From assembly GCF_011761185.1 (NCBI RefSeq), contig NZ_JAAOYM010000001.1, positions 3,348,001-3,412,000 on the forward strand: a stretch of DNA of 64,000 nucleotides, given 5' to 3'. The first letter of the stretch is position 1; every line of letters begins with the position of its first letter. Source of the DNA: Saccharomonospora amisosensis. Lineage in GTDB: Bacteria > Actinomycetota > Actinomycetes > Mycobacteriales > Pseudonocardiaceae. Positions 26,674-37,029 of the stretch are shown in pieces. The translations under genes and the position numbers were made by a program. A model generated the notes under the pieces. That model ran no database searches, was not told the DNA's origin, and saw only the letters and a list, made by a program, of their open reading frames with translations.

Positions 26674-26731
26674 CCGTCACCAGAATCGGCTTGGTCCGGG
26701 CCGCCGTCGGTTTCTTGACCAACCGTCAGAA

Positions 26732-28366
26732 CTACGCCGGTTTGCCTGCCTGGTAGCGGGCGAGTTCGCGTTTGAGGATCTTCCCCGTGGGGTTGCGGGG
26801 CAGCTCGTCCAGGAAGAGCACCTCACGGGGCACCTTGTAGCGGGCGAGGTTGGCTCGCACGTACTCCTTCACGTCGGTCTCGGTCAGCGTCGCGCCCTCA
26901 CGGGCGACGACGAACGCACGCAACCGCGCGCCGTAGTCGTCGTCGGGCACGCCCAATGCCGCCGCCTCCACGATGTCGTCGTGCCGGGCGAGCAACTCCT
27001 CGACCTCGCCGGGGAAGACGTTCTCGCCACCGGAGACGATCATGTCGTCGTCGCGGCCGTCGATGTGCAGCAGGCCGTGTGAGTCGATGTGGCCGACGTC
27101 GCCGGATGACATCAGGCCACCGATGACCTCCTTGGTTCCACCCCCGGTGTAGCCCTCGAACTGGATGGCGTTGCCCACGAAGATGCGACCGGTCCGGCCG
27201 TTGGGTACCTCGTCGCCGTGCTCGTCGAGGATCTTCACCGTGGCACCACGCACCTGCCTGCCGACGCAGCCCGGTTCCACGCGCAGGTCCCCGGGTGTCG
27301 CCACCGTGGCGTAGGCGACCTCCGTGGAGCCGTAGAGGTTGTAGATCACGGGGCCGAAAGCCGCCATGGCGCGCTCGCACAGCGACGCACCCAGTTGCGA
27401 CCCGGCGACGAAGGCGACCCGCAGCGACGGCGGGCGGGCAAGGTCGGGGTCGGCCTCGATACGTTCCACCATCCGTTGCAGCATCACCGGCACCACGACC
27501 ATCGCGGTGGAGCCGTGCTCACGCACGCTGCGCAGTGTGGCCAGCGCGTCGAAGCGGCGGCGCAGCACGAGCGTCGTGCCCAGCGTGATGTTGAGGATCG
27601 AGTGCGCGAATCCGAGGGTGTGGAACAGCGGGGCGCAGCACTCGGTGACTTCCCTTGCGCGGAAAGGCACCCTCGATAGCAGCGCGCCCACGGGTGCGAG
27701 GGAATGCGGGTCGGGGCGCGGCGCCCCCTTCGGCGTCCCCGTCGTGCCACTGGTCAGCAACACCAGCTTCGGGCCCTGCTCCGGCGCGGGAGGCGCAGTG
27801 GTCGCACCCCCGGCGATCAGCGCGTCCAGGGTGTCCGGCCGCTGCTTGTCGGCCCATGCCAGGAACCGGCCGCGTGGCGGGTCCACACCGGACAGCACCG
27901 CGCTGTACTCCTCGTCGTGGACAAGCAGATCGGTGCCCTCGCGTTCGGCGACCTCGCGGATCTGCGGACCGGCGAAGTCGGTGTTGAGCAGCAGGATTCG
28001 CGCCCCGCACCTGGCGGCGGCGAACACCGCCTCCAGGAACCCCCTGTGGTTGCGCGCGAGGATCGCCACCCCCTCCCCCGGGCGCAGGCCCCGGTCACGC
28101 CACGCGTTGGCGAGCGCGTTGATCCGGGCGTCGAGCTCAACGAAGGTGAGTGTGCCCCGCTCGTCGACGAGCGCGGGGAAGTCCGGGTCCCGCAGGGCGG
28201 CCAACGCCGGCAGCGCGCCGATCGTGCCGTACCGCGCGAAGGCCTTGACCATGCCCGCGACGCTGCGCGGTGACCGGATTCGCAGCGCACCGCTGCGCGC
28301 GCACAGCCGCACGTAGGCGAACTCGTCTGCCGCACGCCCGCTCAGGTTCTTGAGCTGATTGATCAT
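26732..28366 (-). CDS. Acyl-CoA synthetase (AMP-forming)
   Basis: 544 residues from ATG 28366. Adenylate-forming motifs are complete: LTSGTTGTPKGAPRPDPHS, the A5 region YNLYGSTEVAYATVATPGDL, SSGDVGHIDSHGLLHIDGRD, DMIVSGGENVFPGEVEELL and the catalytic lysine in RNPTGKILKRELA. It activates a carboxylic acid, probably fatty or aromatic, to the CoA ester. The N-terminal ~80 residues are typical of mycobacterial-type FadD proteins. It is divergent from the TetR gene at 28514, with a palindrome between them, so local repression is likely. Confidence 0.88.
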   Translation of the reverse strand: MINQLKNLSGRAADEFAYVRLCARSGALRIRSPRSVAGMVKAFARYGTIGALPALAALRDPDFPALVDERGTLTFVELDARINALANAWRDRGLRPGEGVAILARNHRGFLEAVFAAARCGARILLLNTDFAGPQIREVAEREGTDLLVHDEEYSAVLSGVDPPRGRFLAWADKQRPDTLDALIAGGATTAPPAPEQGPKLVLLTSGTTGTPKGAPRPDPHSLAPVGALLSRVPFRAREVTECCAPLFHTLGFAHSILNITLGTTLVLRRRFDALATLRSVREHGSTAMVVVPVMLQRMVERIEADPDLARPPSLRVAFVAGSQLGASLCERAMAAFGPVIYNLYGSTEVAYATVATPGDLRVEPGCVGRQVRGATVKILDEHGDEVPNGRTGRIFVGNAIQFEGYTGGGTKEVIGGLMSSGDVGHIDSHGLLHIDGRDDDMIVSGGENVFPGEVEELLARHDDIVEAAALGVPDDDYGARLRAFVVAREGATLTETDVKEYVRANLARYKVPREVLFLDELPRNPTGKILKRELARYQAGKPA

Positions 28367-28413
28367 GTAGCTGATCCCCTTCCAGGTGGCGCGGCGCGAG
28401 CTTCGACCGCCAT

Positions 28414-28433
28414 AACAGTCTGGACGGACTGTT
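28414..28433. promoter_or_regulatory. Palindromic operator between the acyl-CoA synthetase and TetR genes
   Basis: AACAGTC and GACTGTT form a perfect 7-bp inverted repeat with a 6-bp spacer, 48 bp upstream of the synthetase start. The same half-site AACAGTC recurs at 28492-28498, nearer the TetR start. This is the expected place for the TetR protein to control both divergent genes. Confidence 0.5.
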
Positions 28434-28513
28434 TTCAGCCGGTAAGCCTGCCCCAGCCGCATGCCGGAGCGCAAGCTCTACTTGACCGATAAACAGTCGG
28501 CTCGTACGGTAAG

Positions 28514-29182
28514 TTGGTGGCTCAGCCGAAGGTGCACCGCACCCAGGAGGAACGCCGCACCGCGACTCGCAAACGCATTCTGGACGCGGCGGTGGAGTCA
28601 CTGCTCGAACGCGGCTATGCCGCCACCACCGTCGCCGAGGTGCAGGAACGAGCCGGCGTCGCGCGCGGAACACTGCTGCATCACTTCCCTGCCCGCGCCG
28701 ACATCATGGCCGCCGCGATCAGGCACATCGCCGATCAGCGGGTGGCGCGCGTGGAGCGAGAACTGGCTCTCATCCCCGGCGACGAGGAACGGTTGACCGC
28801 GCTGGTGGATCTTGCATGGCACGACCTCAACAGCCCGATGTTCTTCGCGGCGCTGGAACTGTGGGTCGCGGCAAGGACGGAGCCCGACCTGCGCGCGGCG
28901 CTAGCCCCTGTTGAGCACGAGTTGTTCGCCCGCATCCACGACAGCATGTTGCGCGTCGCGGGCACCGATCCGGCCGACCCTCGGCTGCCGACCCTGGTTC
29001 AGTTCACGATCGACATGCTGACCGGACTGAGCATGTCGACGATCCTGAGCAACGACCTCGGCGCCAGGGAGCTCCTGCTTCGCCGGTGGAAGACGGCGCT
29101 GGGCATCCTCATCGGCGAGCTGGACGCGGGAGAACTGACCCGGCATAGCCGGAAGTCGCGCACCCGGCGCCGGCAATCTTGA
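28514..29182 (+). CDS. TetR-family regulator
   Basis: 222 residues, GTG start. The N-terminal DNA-binding domain is clear (TRKRILDAAVESLLERGYAA, then TTVAEVQERAGVARGTLLHH). The ligand domain (residues ~75-205) is the usual helical bundle. It is divergent from the acyl-CoA synthetase and upstream of an SDR gene on the same strand, with palindromes on both sides, so it probably controls lipid or acid degradation genes nearby. An arginine-rich tail ends the protein. Confidence 0.85.
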   Translation: MVAQPKVHRTQEERRTATRKRILDAAVESLLERGYAATTVAEVQERAGVARGTLLHHFPARADIMAAAIRHIADQRVARVERELALIPGDEERLTALVDLAWHDLNSPMFFAALELWVAARTEPDLRAALAPVEHELFARIHDSMLRVAGTDPADPRLPTLVQFTIDMLTGLSMSTILSNDLGARELLLRRWKTALGILIGELDAGELTRHSRKSRTRRRQS

Positions 29183-29238
29183 CAGGACACCCTGTCGAAA
29201 TCCAGACTTGGCTGAACTGACAGACTACCCTGTCAGTT
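29179..29238. promoter_or_regulatory. Two tandem palindromic operators upstream of the SDR
   Basis: Two sites share the pattern GACAG-N6-CTGTC. The first is 29179-29198 (one mismatch in 7-bp arms), the second 29215-29238 (AACTGACAG and CTGTCAGTT, perfect 9-bp arms). Their centres are 38 bp apart and they precede the SDR start by 51 bp. They are likely binding sites of the adjacent TetR protein or another repressor. Confidence 0.55.
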
Positions 29239-29289
29239 GTTCACGCGGGCGCCCTTGGGGATCGACCTGCTCCGCAAAAGGAGGAAGGG

Positions 29290-30138
29290 ATGAACGGCAG
29301 GGCACGTCAGGAGCTGCGTGGAAAGGTCATCGCGATCACCGGTGGTGCCCGCGGCATCGGCCTGGCCACCGCCACGCGGCTGCACCGGCTCGGCGCAGCC
29401 GTCGCGATCGGTGACGTCGACACTCCCCGGGTCAAGGCGGCAGGCGAGGAGCTGGGCCTTGCGATGCATGGCGAACTCGACGTCACCGACTCCCGCTCGT
29501 TCGAGGAATTCCTCGACCAGGTCGAGCGCGAGTTGGGTCCGATCGACGTTCTGGTCAACAACGCCGGGATCATGCCCGTCGGACCGGTGGCGCAGGAGCC
29601 CGACACCGTCAGCAAGCGAATACTCGACATCAACGTCTACGGCGTGATCCTCGGTAGCAAGCTCGCCCTGCGGCGAATGCTCCCGCGCGGAAGCGGACAC
29701 ATCATCAACCTCGCCTCACTGGCCGGTGAGACCTTCCTACCGGGACTTGCCACCTACTGCGGCAGCAAGGCAGCCGTGATCGGCTTCACCGAGGCGGCCA
29801 GGCGCGAGCATCGCGGCACCGGTGTCCGGTTCTCCGCGGTGTTGCCCACGTTCACCAATACCGAGCTCGCCGCGGGAACCAAGGGAGCTCGGGGTATGCG
29901 CAACGCCACCCCGGAGGCCGTCGCCGAAGCCGTGCTGAATCTGATCGTGAAGCCGAGGCCGCAGATACGGGTAACGCCCACCTCGGGCGCGATGTCGTTG
30001 AGCCAGCGATTCATGACGATCCCGGTCGCGGACTTCCTCCTGCGGGCGTTCGGAATGCATGACGCTTTCACGACCAAAGTGAACCTCGAACGCCGTCGTG
30101 CCTACGAGAGCCGCGCACGAGGTGACGAAGAGAGCTGA
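29290..30138 (+). CDS. Short-chain dehydrogenase/reductase
   Basis: 282 residues with the Rossmann motif TGGARGIGLATATRLHRLG, NNAGIMPVG, catalytic serine near HIINLASLAG and YCGSK (Tyr-x-x-x-Lys). The start follows AAAGGAGGAAGG. The C-terminal ~50 residues extend beyond a minimal SDR (SLSQRFMTIPVADFLLRAFG), seen in mycobacterial-type SDRs acting on lipids or alcohols. The substrate is unknown. It is preceded by two operator-like palindromes and converges on the mycothiol-enzyme gene. Confidence 0.85.
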   Translation: MNGRARQELRGKVIAITGGARGIGLATATRLHRLGAAVAIGDVDTPRVKAAGEELGLAMHGELDVTDSRSFEEFLDQVERELGPIDVLVNNAGIMPVGPVAQEPDTVSKRILDINVYGVILGSKLALRRMLPRGSGHIINLASLAGETFLPGLATYCGSKAAVIGFTEAARREHRGTGVRFSAVLPTFTNTELAAGTKGARGMRNATPEAVAEAVLNLIVKPRPQIRVTPTSGAMSLSQRFMTIPVADFLLRAFGMHDAFTTKVNLERRRAYESRARGDEES

Positions 30139-30148
30139 CCAGCCACGC

Positions 30149-30973
30149 TCAGATCGTGAACGCCAGGTTGCGCACCACCCGCTCGCCGAGTTCGTTGTCT
30201 CCAGACATCTCTACTTCGGACAGCCGCTCGGCGGCGGGTACCCTGCCACCGGCCAGCCGGGCGAACAGTCCCGAGCCCAGTCGCAGCGTGACGGTGGCGG
30301 GCCCGGACAGTTCGGGTACCACCGCCGCCTTGCCGTTGACGGCGACGTGCACCGTGCGCCGCAACGGGCCGGTGAACTCCAACGTCACGGTCGCTCCTTC
30401 CGGGGCACCGGCGCGCTTGCCGACGAGGTAGCCAAGCGAATCCACGAACTCGTCGAAGACACACTCGGCGCACGGCCCGGCCTCGTATCCCGGCAAACCC
30501 ACGGCGTCACGGATGTCCAACTCGTGCAGCCAGGTGTCGAACACGCGGATTCGCATGAAGCGCCCATAGGTGCGCTGCCCGACCGGAGTCCAGGACGGGG
30601 CGTCGAAGTCGGCCTTGGTGAGCGAGTTCAGCGCGGCCCGGCGCCGGGCGACGACTTCGCGGAAGCGCTCCAGCACCCGCTTCGGGCTCCAGTCCCGCAT
30701 GTGCCGCACCCAGCGCTCGTTGAACGCCGCGATCTCGTTTCGCACATGAGGGAACTCCCCCACGTCGACGTCGGGTTCCGGCGTCTGCTCGCCGAGCAGT
30801 GAGGCCTCGGTGCCGATCACATGGGCCACGACGTCGCGCACGGTCCAGCCGGGCAGGCTGGTCGGTGTGTCCCACGCGGTCTCCGGCAGCGAGGCCAGCA
30901 GTTCGTCCAGCGCCGCCCATTGCTCGTCCAGCGCCTTGACGAGGACGTTCCTGTCGAGATCAGCGGTCGTCAT
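30149..30973 (-). CDS. Maleylpyruvate isomerase-family mycothiol-dependent enzyme
   Basis: 274 residues from ATG 30973. The N-terminal DinB-like domain shows WAALDELLASLPETAWDTPT, LPGWTVRDVVAHVIGTEA and IRVFDTWLHELDIRDAVG, with histidines placed as in the metal site of this family. The C-terminal domain (ATVTLEFTGPLRRTVHVAV) is the SCP2-like part. Members catalyse mycothiol-dependent isomerisation or transfer; the substrate is not evident. Its start overlaps (ATGA) the stop of a short remnant coupled to a TetR gene. Confidence 0.8.
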   Translation of the reverse strand: MTTADLDRNVLVKALDEQWAALDELLASLPETAWDTPTSLPGWTVRDVVAHVIGTEASLLGEQTPEPDVDVGEFPHVRNEIAAFNERWVRHMRDWSPKRVLERFREVVARRRAALNSLTKADFDAPSWTPVGQRTYGRFMRIRVFDTWLHELDIRDAVGLPGYEAGPCAECVFDEFVDSLGYLVGKRAGAPEGATVTLEFTGPLRRTVHVAVNGKAAVVPELSGPATVTLRLGSGLFARLAGGRVPAAERLSEVEMSGDNELGERVVRNLAFTI

Positions 30974-31083
30974 GAGTGGCCTCCTGTCGGTTTCGGCACT
31001 TCGATGATTCGGCCCCTGTTCACGCTGACCCACGGACACATCGGATCGAAGTGGAAATCGACCTCGGTCGGTGTCGCTGTCAT
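30970..31083 (-). pseudogene. Remnant of a DsbA-like mycothiol-dependent nitroreductase, kept as a 37-codon ORF
   Basis: The short frame begins TEVDFHFDPMCPWVSV, the N-terminal strand and active-site loop of DsbA-like actinobacterial oxidoreductases (FDP-CPW). It then runs into unrelated residues ending IEVPKPTGGHS. About 170 residues are missing. Its ATG overlaps the TetR stop and its TGA overlaps the next start, so the remnant still links two genes by translational coupling. Confidence 0.55.
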
Positions 31084-31682
31084 ACCGCACCCTCCCGCAG
31101 ATGTACGTCGATCAGGTCGCGCAGCGCCTGCGAGACGCTGGCAGAGGAAAGGCCACCGACCTTGGCAAGCAGAATCTGACCCTGCGCGAGGGCAAGCATC
31201 GAGTGTGCGAGCCGGTCGGGGTCCACGCCGTCGCGCAGCGCGCCCGCTTCTCGCGCCCGGTGGCAAAGTTCTGCGAACTCGCGCTCCCAGCGACCGAACG
31301 CCGAGGCGAGCCGATCCCGCAACCCCTCATCCACTGTGGATAGCTCAGCCGCGAGGTTGCCGAACGGGCAGCCTACGATCCTGCCGAACTTCTCCTCGAA
31401 GCGAGACTGGATCGCGCCGACGGCGTCGGCGACCCCCCGCAACCGCTGCGCCGGACCGCTGCCGGAGTTCGCGCGTAGTCGGGCGACGAGCGCGTCGGTG
31501 TGCAGGTCGATGACGGCCTTGGCCAGCTCCGCCTTGGAGGGAAAGAAGTGGTAGAAGCTGCCCTTGCGGACTTCGGCCGCTGCGCACAACTCGTCGACGC
31601 TCACCGCACCGTAACTACGAGAAAGGAACAGCCGGGCCGACGCGCGCACGATCCGCTCGCGGGAGTCGCTGGTCCGGCCCAT
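31080..31682 (-). CDS. TetR-family regulator
   Basis: 200 residues. The DNA-binding domain is RIVRASARLFLSRSYGAVS followed by VDELCAAAEVRKGSFYHFF. The ligand domain resembles the AcrR/NemR type. It is divergent from a DHA2 drug exporter, and a TetR-type operator lies directly upstream of its start, so it probably represses itself, the exporter and the coupled downstream genes. Confidence 0.85.
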   Translation of the reverse strand: MGRTSDSRERIVRASARLFLSRSYGAVSVDELCAAAEVRKGSFYHFFPSKAELAKAVIDLHTDALVARLRANSGSGPAQRLRGVADAVGAIQSRFEEKFGRIVGCPFGNLAAELSTVDEGLRDRLASAFGRWEREFAELCHRAREAGALRDGVDPDRLAHSMLALAQGQILLAKVGGLSSASVSQALRDLIDVHLREGAV

Positions 31683-31701
31683 CCCCGCACGCTAATCGAT
31701 A

Positions 31702-31719
31702 GTTGACTGGTCGGTCAAC
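31702..31719. promoter_or_regulatory. TetR operator upstream of its own gene
   Basis: GTTGAC and GTCAAC form a perfect 6-bp inverted repeat with spacer TGGTCG, 20 bp upstream of the TetR start. The GACTGGTCGGTC core is typical of TetR/AcrR-type operators. Confidence 0.6.
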
Positions 31720-31917
31720 AACTTCGGAGCCAGGAGTGATCGTTCTTGGTCTCTTCGCCCACCGGCCGAAATTCGCGTGAGATCGGCGAGCCGATGCGAA
31801 AGACTCGGCTCGACCGATGAGTTTTGTCGGTGCCGCCGTATATACCGGTGTCACGAACGAATCCCCGCCGTCGGCCGCTGGCCGCGGCGACCGTGCCCGA
31901 AACCGCGAGGTGTTGTC

Positions 31918-33351
31918 ATGTCAACTGCCGTCCAGGAACCACCCGCCGTCAAGGCGGGCCGCACCCCGAAGGTGGTGCGGCTGCTGGTACTGGCCACCTT
32001 CGTGGTGATCCTGAACGAGACCCTCATGATCAACGCCATCCCGCGGTTGATGGATTCGTTGCACGTCACCGAACAGGCGGCGCAGTGGGTGTCAACGGCG
32101 TTCATGCTCACGATGGCCGCCGTGATTCCGGTCACCGGCTGGTTCCTGCAGCGAGTCACGATCCGGCAGGCTTACACGATCGCGATGAGCGTTTTCATGG
32201 CGGGCACGGCGCTTTCGGCGATCGCGCCGTTCTTCGCCGTGCTACTGCTTGGCCGGATCGTGCAGGCCTCGGGAACGGCCGTGATGATGCCGCTGCTGAT
32301 GACCACGTTGATGACCGTGGTGCCGGAGGGAGACCGGGGCAGGGTAATGGGCAACGTCACACTGGCGATCTCGGTAGCTCCCGCGCTCGGGCCCGCCGTG
32401 TCCGGGTTGATCCTGCAACTGGGTTCCTGGCGACTGCTGTTCGTGGCGGTACTGCCGATCGCCGCCGCGGTTACCGTCTTCGGCCTACGCAGGATGGACA
32501 ACATCAGCGAGCCGCGGGTGAGCTCGATCGACTGGTTGAGCGTGGCGCTGGCGGCGCTCGGCTTCGGCAGCCTGGTGTACGGCCTGAGCCTGTTCGGCGA
32601 CAGGAGTGGCAATGTCGGACTGGGCATCGGCATCGCGGTCGCTGGGGTCGCCACGGTGACGGCTTTCGTGCTCCGGCAGCTCAAGCTGCAGCGCAGCGGC
32701 GTGCCGCTGCTGGATCTGCGAACCCTGCGGCACCGCACCTACGGGCTTTCGCTGGCCATGCTTTCCATCGGGTTCCTGACGATGCTCGGGTCGATGATCC
32801 TGCTGCCGCTGTATCTGCAGAACCTGCGCGGGATCAGCCCGCTGGAGACCGGCTTGCTGCTCATGCCGGGTGGGCTGGCGATGGGTCTGCTGGGGCCGAC
32901 CGTGGGCAAGCTGTTCGACCGGTTCGGCAGCCGCCCGCTGGTGCTGCCCGGGTCGATCGCCATCGTGCTCGCCCTCGGTGGCCTCACCCAGATCTCGATG
33001 ACGATGCCGTACTGGCAGGTGCTCGCGATTCACACGTTGCTGATGTTGGGGCTGGCTGCGACGTTCACCCCGACCTTCACGCTCGGCATGGGTGCGCTTC
33101 CCTCACACCTGTACTCCCACGGCAGCTCGATGCTGGGCACCCTGCAGCAGGTCGCCGCCGCGTTCGGGACCGCACTCGTGGTGACGGTGATGTCCGCTCG
33201 CGCGGCGCAACTGGCCGGCAGCGGTATCGCGTCGGTACCCGCGCAGGTGAGCGGGATGAAGCTGGCGTTCGGCGTCGTGGCAGCACTGGCCGTGGTGACG
33301 GTCGTGATCGCGGCGACGCTCCCCCGCCGGGCCGCCACCGCGCACTCCTGA
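31918..33351 (+). CDS. DHA2-family multidrug exporter (MFS)
   Basis: 477 residues from ATG 31918, with about 14 membrane helices. Family blocks are LATFVVILNETLMINAIPRL, WVSTAFMLTMAAVIPVTGW, LGRIVQASGTAVMMPLLMTT and LAISVAPALGPAVSGLIL (motif C). It resembles EmrB/QacA proton-driven exporters in the inner membrane. It is divergent from a TetR gene with an operator between, the standard arrangement for inducible efflux. Longer upstream frames to 31777 lack a ribosome site. Confidence 0.88.
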   Translation: MSTAVQEPPAVKAGRTPKVVRLLVLATFVVILNETLMINAIPRLMDSLHVTEQAAQWVSTAFMLTMAAVIPVTGWFLQRVTIRQAYTIAMSVFMAGTALSAIAPFFAVLLLGRIVQASGTAVMMPLLMTTLMTVVPEGDRGRVMGNVTLAISVAPALGPAVSGLILQLGSWRLLFVAVLPIAAAVTVFGLRRMDNISEPRVSSIDWLSVALAALGFGSLVYGLSLFGDRSGNVGLGIGIAVAGVATVTAFVLRQLKLQRSGVPLLDLRTLRHRTYGLSLAMLSIGFLTMLGSMILLPLYLQNLRGISPLETGLLLMPGGLAMGLLGPTVGKLFDRFGSRPLVLPGSIAIVLALGGLTQISMTMPYWQVLAIHTLLMLGLAATFTPTFTLGMGALPSHLYSHGSSMLGTLQQVAAAFGTALVVTVMSARAAQLAGSGIASVPAQVSGMKLAFGVVAALAVVTVVIAATLPRRAATAHS

Positions 33352-35178
<1,827 letters not shown>

Positions 35179-35189
35179 CGGAGGAGACC

Positions 35190-35621
35190 ATGCGCATCAC
35201 CCAAGGCACCTTCTCGTACCTGCCCGATCTGACGGACGAGGAGATCTCGGCGCAGATCCAGTACGCACTGGACAACAGCTGGCCGCTTTCGGTCGAGCAC
35301 ACCGACGACCCGCACCCACGCAACCACTACTGGGACATGTGGGGCCTGCCGATGTTCGACCTGCACGACGCGGCGGGCGTGCTGTACGAGGTGAACGAAT
35401 GCCGCCGGGCGTTCCCCGACCGCTATATCCGCGTGAACGCCTACGACGCGTCGTACGGCCGGCAGACCACGGCGCTGTCGTTCATCGTCAACCGGCCCTC
35501 GGACGAGCCCGGCTTCCGGCTCGACCGCCACGAGGACTCCGATCGCCGCCTGCGCTACACACTGCACCCCTACGCGCTGGACGCGCCCGCAGGTGACCGG
35601 TACCGGAGCCAGCCGCGATGA
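35190..35621 (+). CDS. cbbS: RuBisCO small subunit, red-type
   Basis: 143 residues from ATG 35190, preceded by GGAGGAG. It begins [18 protein letters not shown] and has [36 protein letters not shown] and [13 protein letters not shown]. The long C-terminal part ([20 protein letters not shown]) is the beta-hairpin extension of red-type small subunits, which lines the central pore. An alternative GTG at 35175 overlaps the cbbL stop. It overlaps cbbX by four bases. Confidence 0.96.
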   Translation: MRITQGTFSYLPDLTDEEISAQIQYALDNSWPLSVEHTDDPHPRNHYWDMWGLPMFDLHDAAGVLYEVNECRRAFPDRYIRVNAYDASYGRQTTALSFIVNRPSDEPGFRLDRHEDSDRRLRYTLHPYALDAPAGDRYRSQPR

Positions 35622-36589
35622 GTGCCACCCGTGGCTTCGCCATGCCCCGCCTGCCGCAGGAGCGGCAGGCGGGGCATGGGGCGGCAGAAGAGTGGAACGA
35701 GGAAGCGCCAGAGCCGCCGCTGCCGGCTGCGGCGACCATCGACCTCGGCGCCGAACGCAAGTCATCCAATGTAGACGAGGTGCTCGATACTCTCGATTCG
35801 GAGCTCGTCGGACTGGCTCCGGTGAAGGCGCGGGTACGGGAGATCGCCTCGCTGCTGCTGCTCGACCGGGTACGCCACCGGTTCGGCCTTTCGTCGACCC
35901 GGCCCAACCTGCACATGTCCTTCACCGGCAGTCCCGGCACCGGCAAGACGACGGTGGCCATGCGGATGGCCGAGCTGCTGCACCGGCTGGGCTACCTCGA
36001 CCGGGGCCACCTCGTCGTGGCGACCCGCGACGACCTTGTCGGGCAGTACATCGGGCACACCGCGCCGAAAACCAAGGAAGTCCTCAAGCGCGCGATGGGC
36101 GGTGTGCTGTTCATCGACGAGGCCTACTACCTCTACCGCGCCGAGAACGAGCGGGACTACGGCCAGGAGGCCATCGAGATCCTGCTACAGGTCATGGAGA
36201 ACCAGCGTGACGACCTGGTCGTCATCCTTGCGGGCTACGAGGACCGGATGGACACCTTCTTCAACTCCAACCCGGGAATGAGCTCGCGCATCGCTCACCA
36301 TCTCGAGTTCCCGGACTACGAGTTGGACGAGTTGACAGCGATCGCACGACTCATGGTGGAGCAGGAAAACTACCGCTTCTCCCCCGCGTCCGAGGCCGCC
36401 TTCCGCGACTACCTGGAATCGAGGATGCGGCAGCCGCGGTTCGCCAACGCGCGCAGCGTGCGCAACGCGCTGGAACGCGCCCGCCTCCGGCAGGCCCGCC
36501 GGCTGTTCGACGGCGAGGCACGCACGTGTGGCAAGCAGGAGCTCATGACGTTCGAACCCGATGACTTCCTGGGGCAACCGCAGCGGTGA
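35618..36589 (+). CDS. cbbX: Red-type RuBisCO activase
   Basis: 323 residues of the CbbX AAA+ family. Walker A is [18 protein letters not shown] (about residue 104), Walker [14 protein letters not shown], pore-loop region [18 protein letters not shown], sensor IVLAGY-type [12 protein letters not shown]. It uses ATP to pull the C-terminus of CbbL and remove inhibitory sugar phosphates. The N-terminal ~40 residues ([20 protein letters not shown]) are extra compared with proteobacterial CbbX and are encoded by a perfect inverted repeat. ATG 35642 inside that repeat is an alternative start. Confidence 0.95.
   Translation: MSATRGFAMPRLPQERQAGHGAAEEWNEEAPEPPLPAAATIDLGAERKSSNVDEVLDTLDSELVGLAPVKARVREIASLLLLDRVRHRFGLSSTRPNLHMSFTGSPGTGKTTVAMRMAELLHRLGYLDRGHLVVATRDDLVGQYIGHTAPKTKEVLKRAMGGVLFIDEAYYLYRAENERDYGQEAIEILLQVMENQRDDLVVILAGYEDRMDTFFNSNPGMSSRIAHHLEFPDYELDELTAIARLMVEQENYRFSPASEAAFRDYLESRMRQPRFANARSVRNALERARLRQARRLFDGEARTCGKQELMTFEPDDFLGQPQR
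35641..35678 (+). promoter_or_regulatory. Strong hairpin at the start of cbbX
   Basis: A perfect 16-bp inverted repeat (35641-35656 with 35663-35678, loop CAGGAG) starts 23 bases into cbbX and 20 bases after the cbbS stop. In mRNA it would form a very stable stem around codons 8-21. It could lower cbbX translation or protect the 3' end of cbbLS message. Confidence 0.6.
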
Positions 36590-36634
36590 GCCGCCGCGGC
36601 GGGGGGGCGAAAGCCCCCGCCGCGGCGGCTTTCC
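36589..36634. terminator. Bidirectional terminator between cbbX and nuoA
   Basis: A 17-bp GC stem (36589-36605 with 36614-36630) starts in the last base of the cbbX stop and is followed by TTTCC. It separates the rightward cbb operon from the leftward complex I operon and can serve both. Confidence 0.85.
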
Positions 36635-36653
36635 AATGGCGGCGTGGCGGGGC

Positions 36654-37019
36654 TCAATCCCACTCGAGCCCACCACGCCGCCACACGTACGTGTAGGCGA
36701 CCAGCACCGGGACGAGGAACAGCCCCATCTCCACCAGCCCGAACAAGCCGAACGCGGTTGAGTTCACCGCCCACGGGTACAGGAACACGATGTCAACGTC
36801 CAGCAGGATGAACAGCATCGCCGTGACGTAGAACCGGATCGGGACCCGCTGCCCCGGCCGGGAGGCGACCGGTTGCACACCGCACTCGTAGGGGTCAAGG
36901 CCAGGACCGGTGGTGCGGCGCGGGCCGAGGACGCGGCTGGCCACCACCGACACGATCGCGAACCCCGCCGCGAGCACACCCAGCACCACAATCGGCAACC
37001 AAGGGTTCACCGACATCAC
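36654..37019 (-). CDS. nuoA: NADH-quinone oxidoreductase subunit A
   Basis: 121 residues, three membrane helices. Typical NuoA blocks are RTTGPGLDPYECGVQPVASR, PIRFYVTAMLFILLDVDIVF and YPWAVNSTAFGLFGLVEMG. It is a membrane-arm subunit at the junction with the quinone site. Oddly, it is the last gene of the operon, ten bases after nuoN, where almost all bacterial nuo operons have it first. It has a full-length frame, so it is a relocated gene and not a fragment. Confidence 0.95.
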   Translation of the reverse strand: MMSVNPWLPIVVLGVLAAGFAIVSVVASRVLGPRRTTGPGLDPYECGVQPVASRPGQRVPIRFYVTAMLFILLDVDIVFLYPWAVNSTAFGLFGLVEMGLFLVPVLVAYTYVWRRGGLEWD

Positions 37020-37029
37020 CTCGTTTCAC

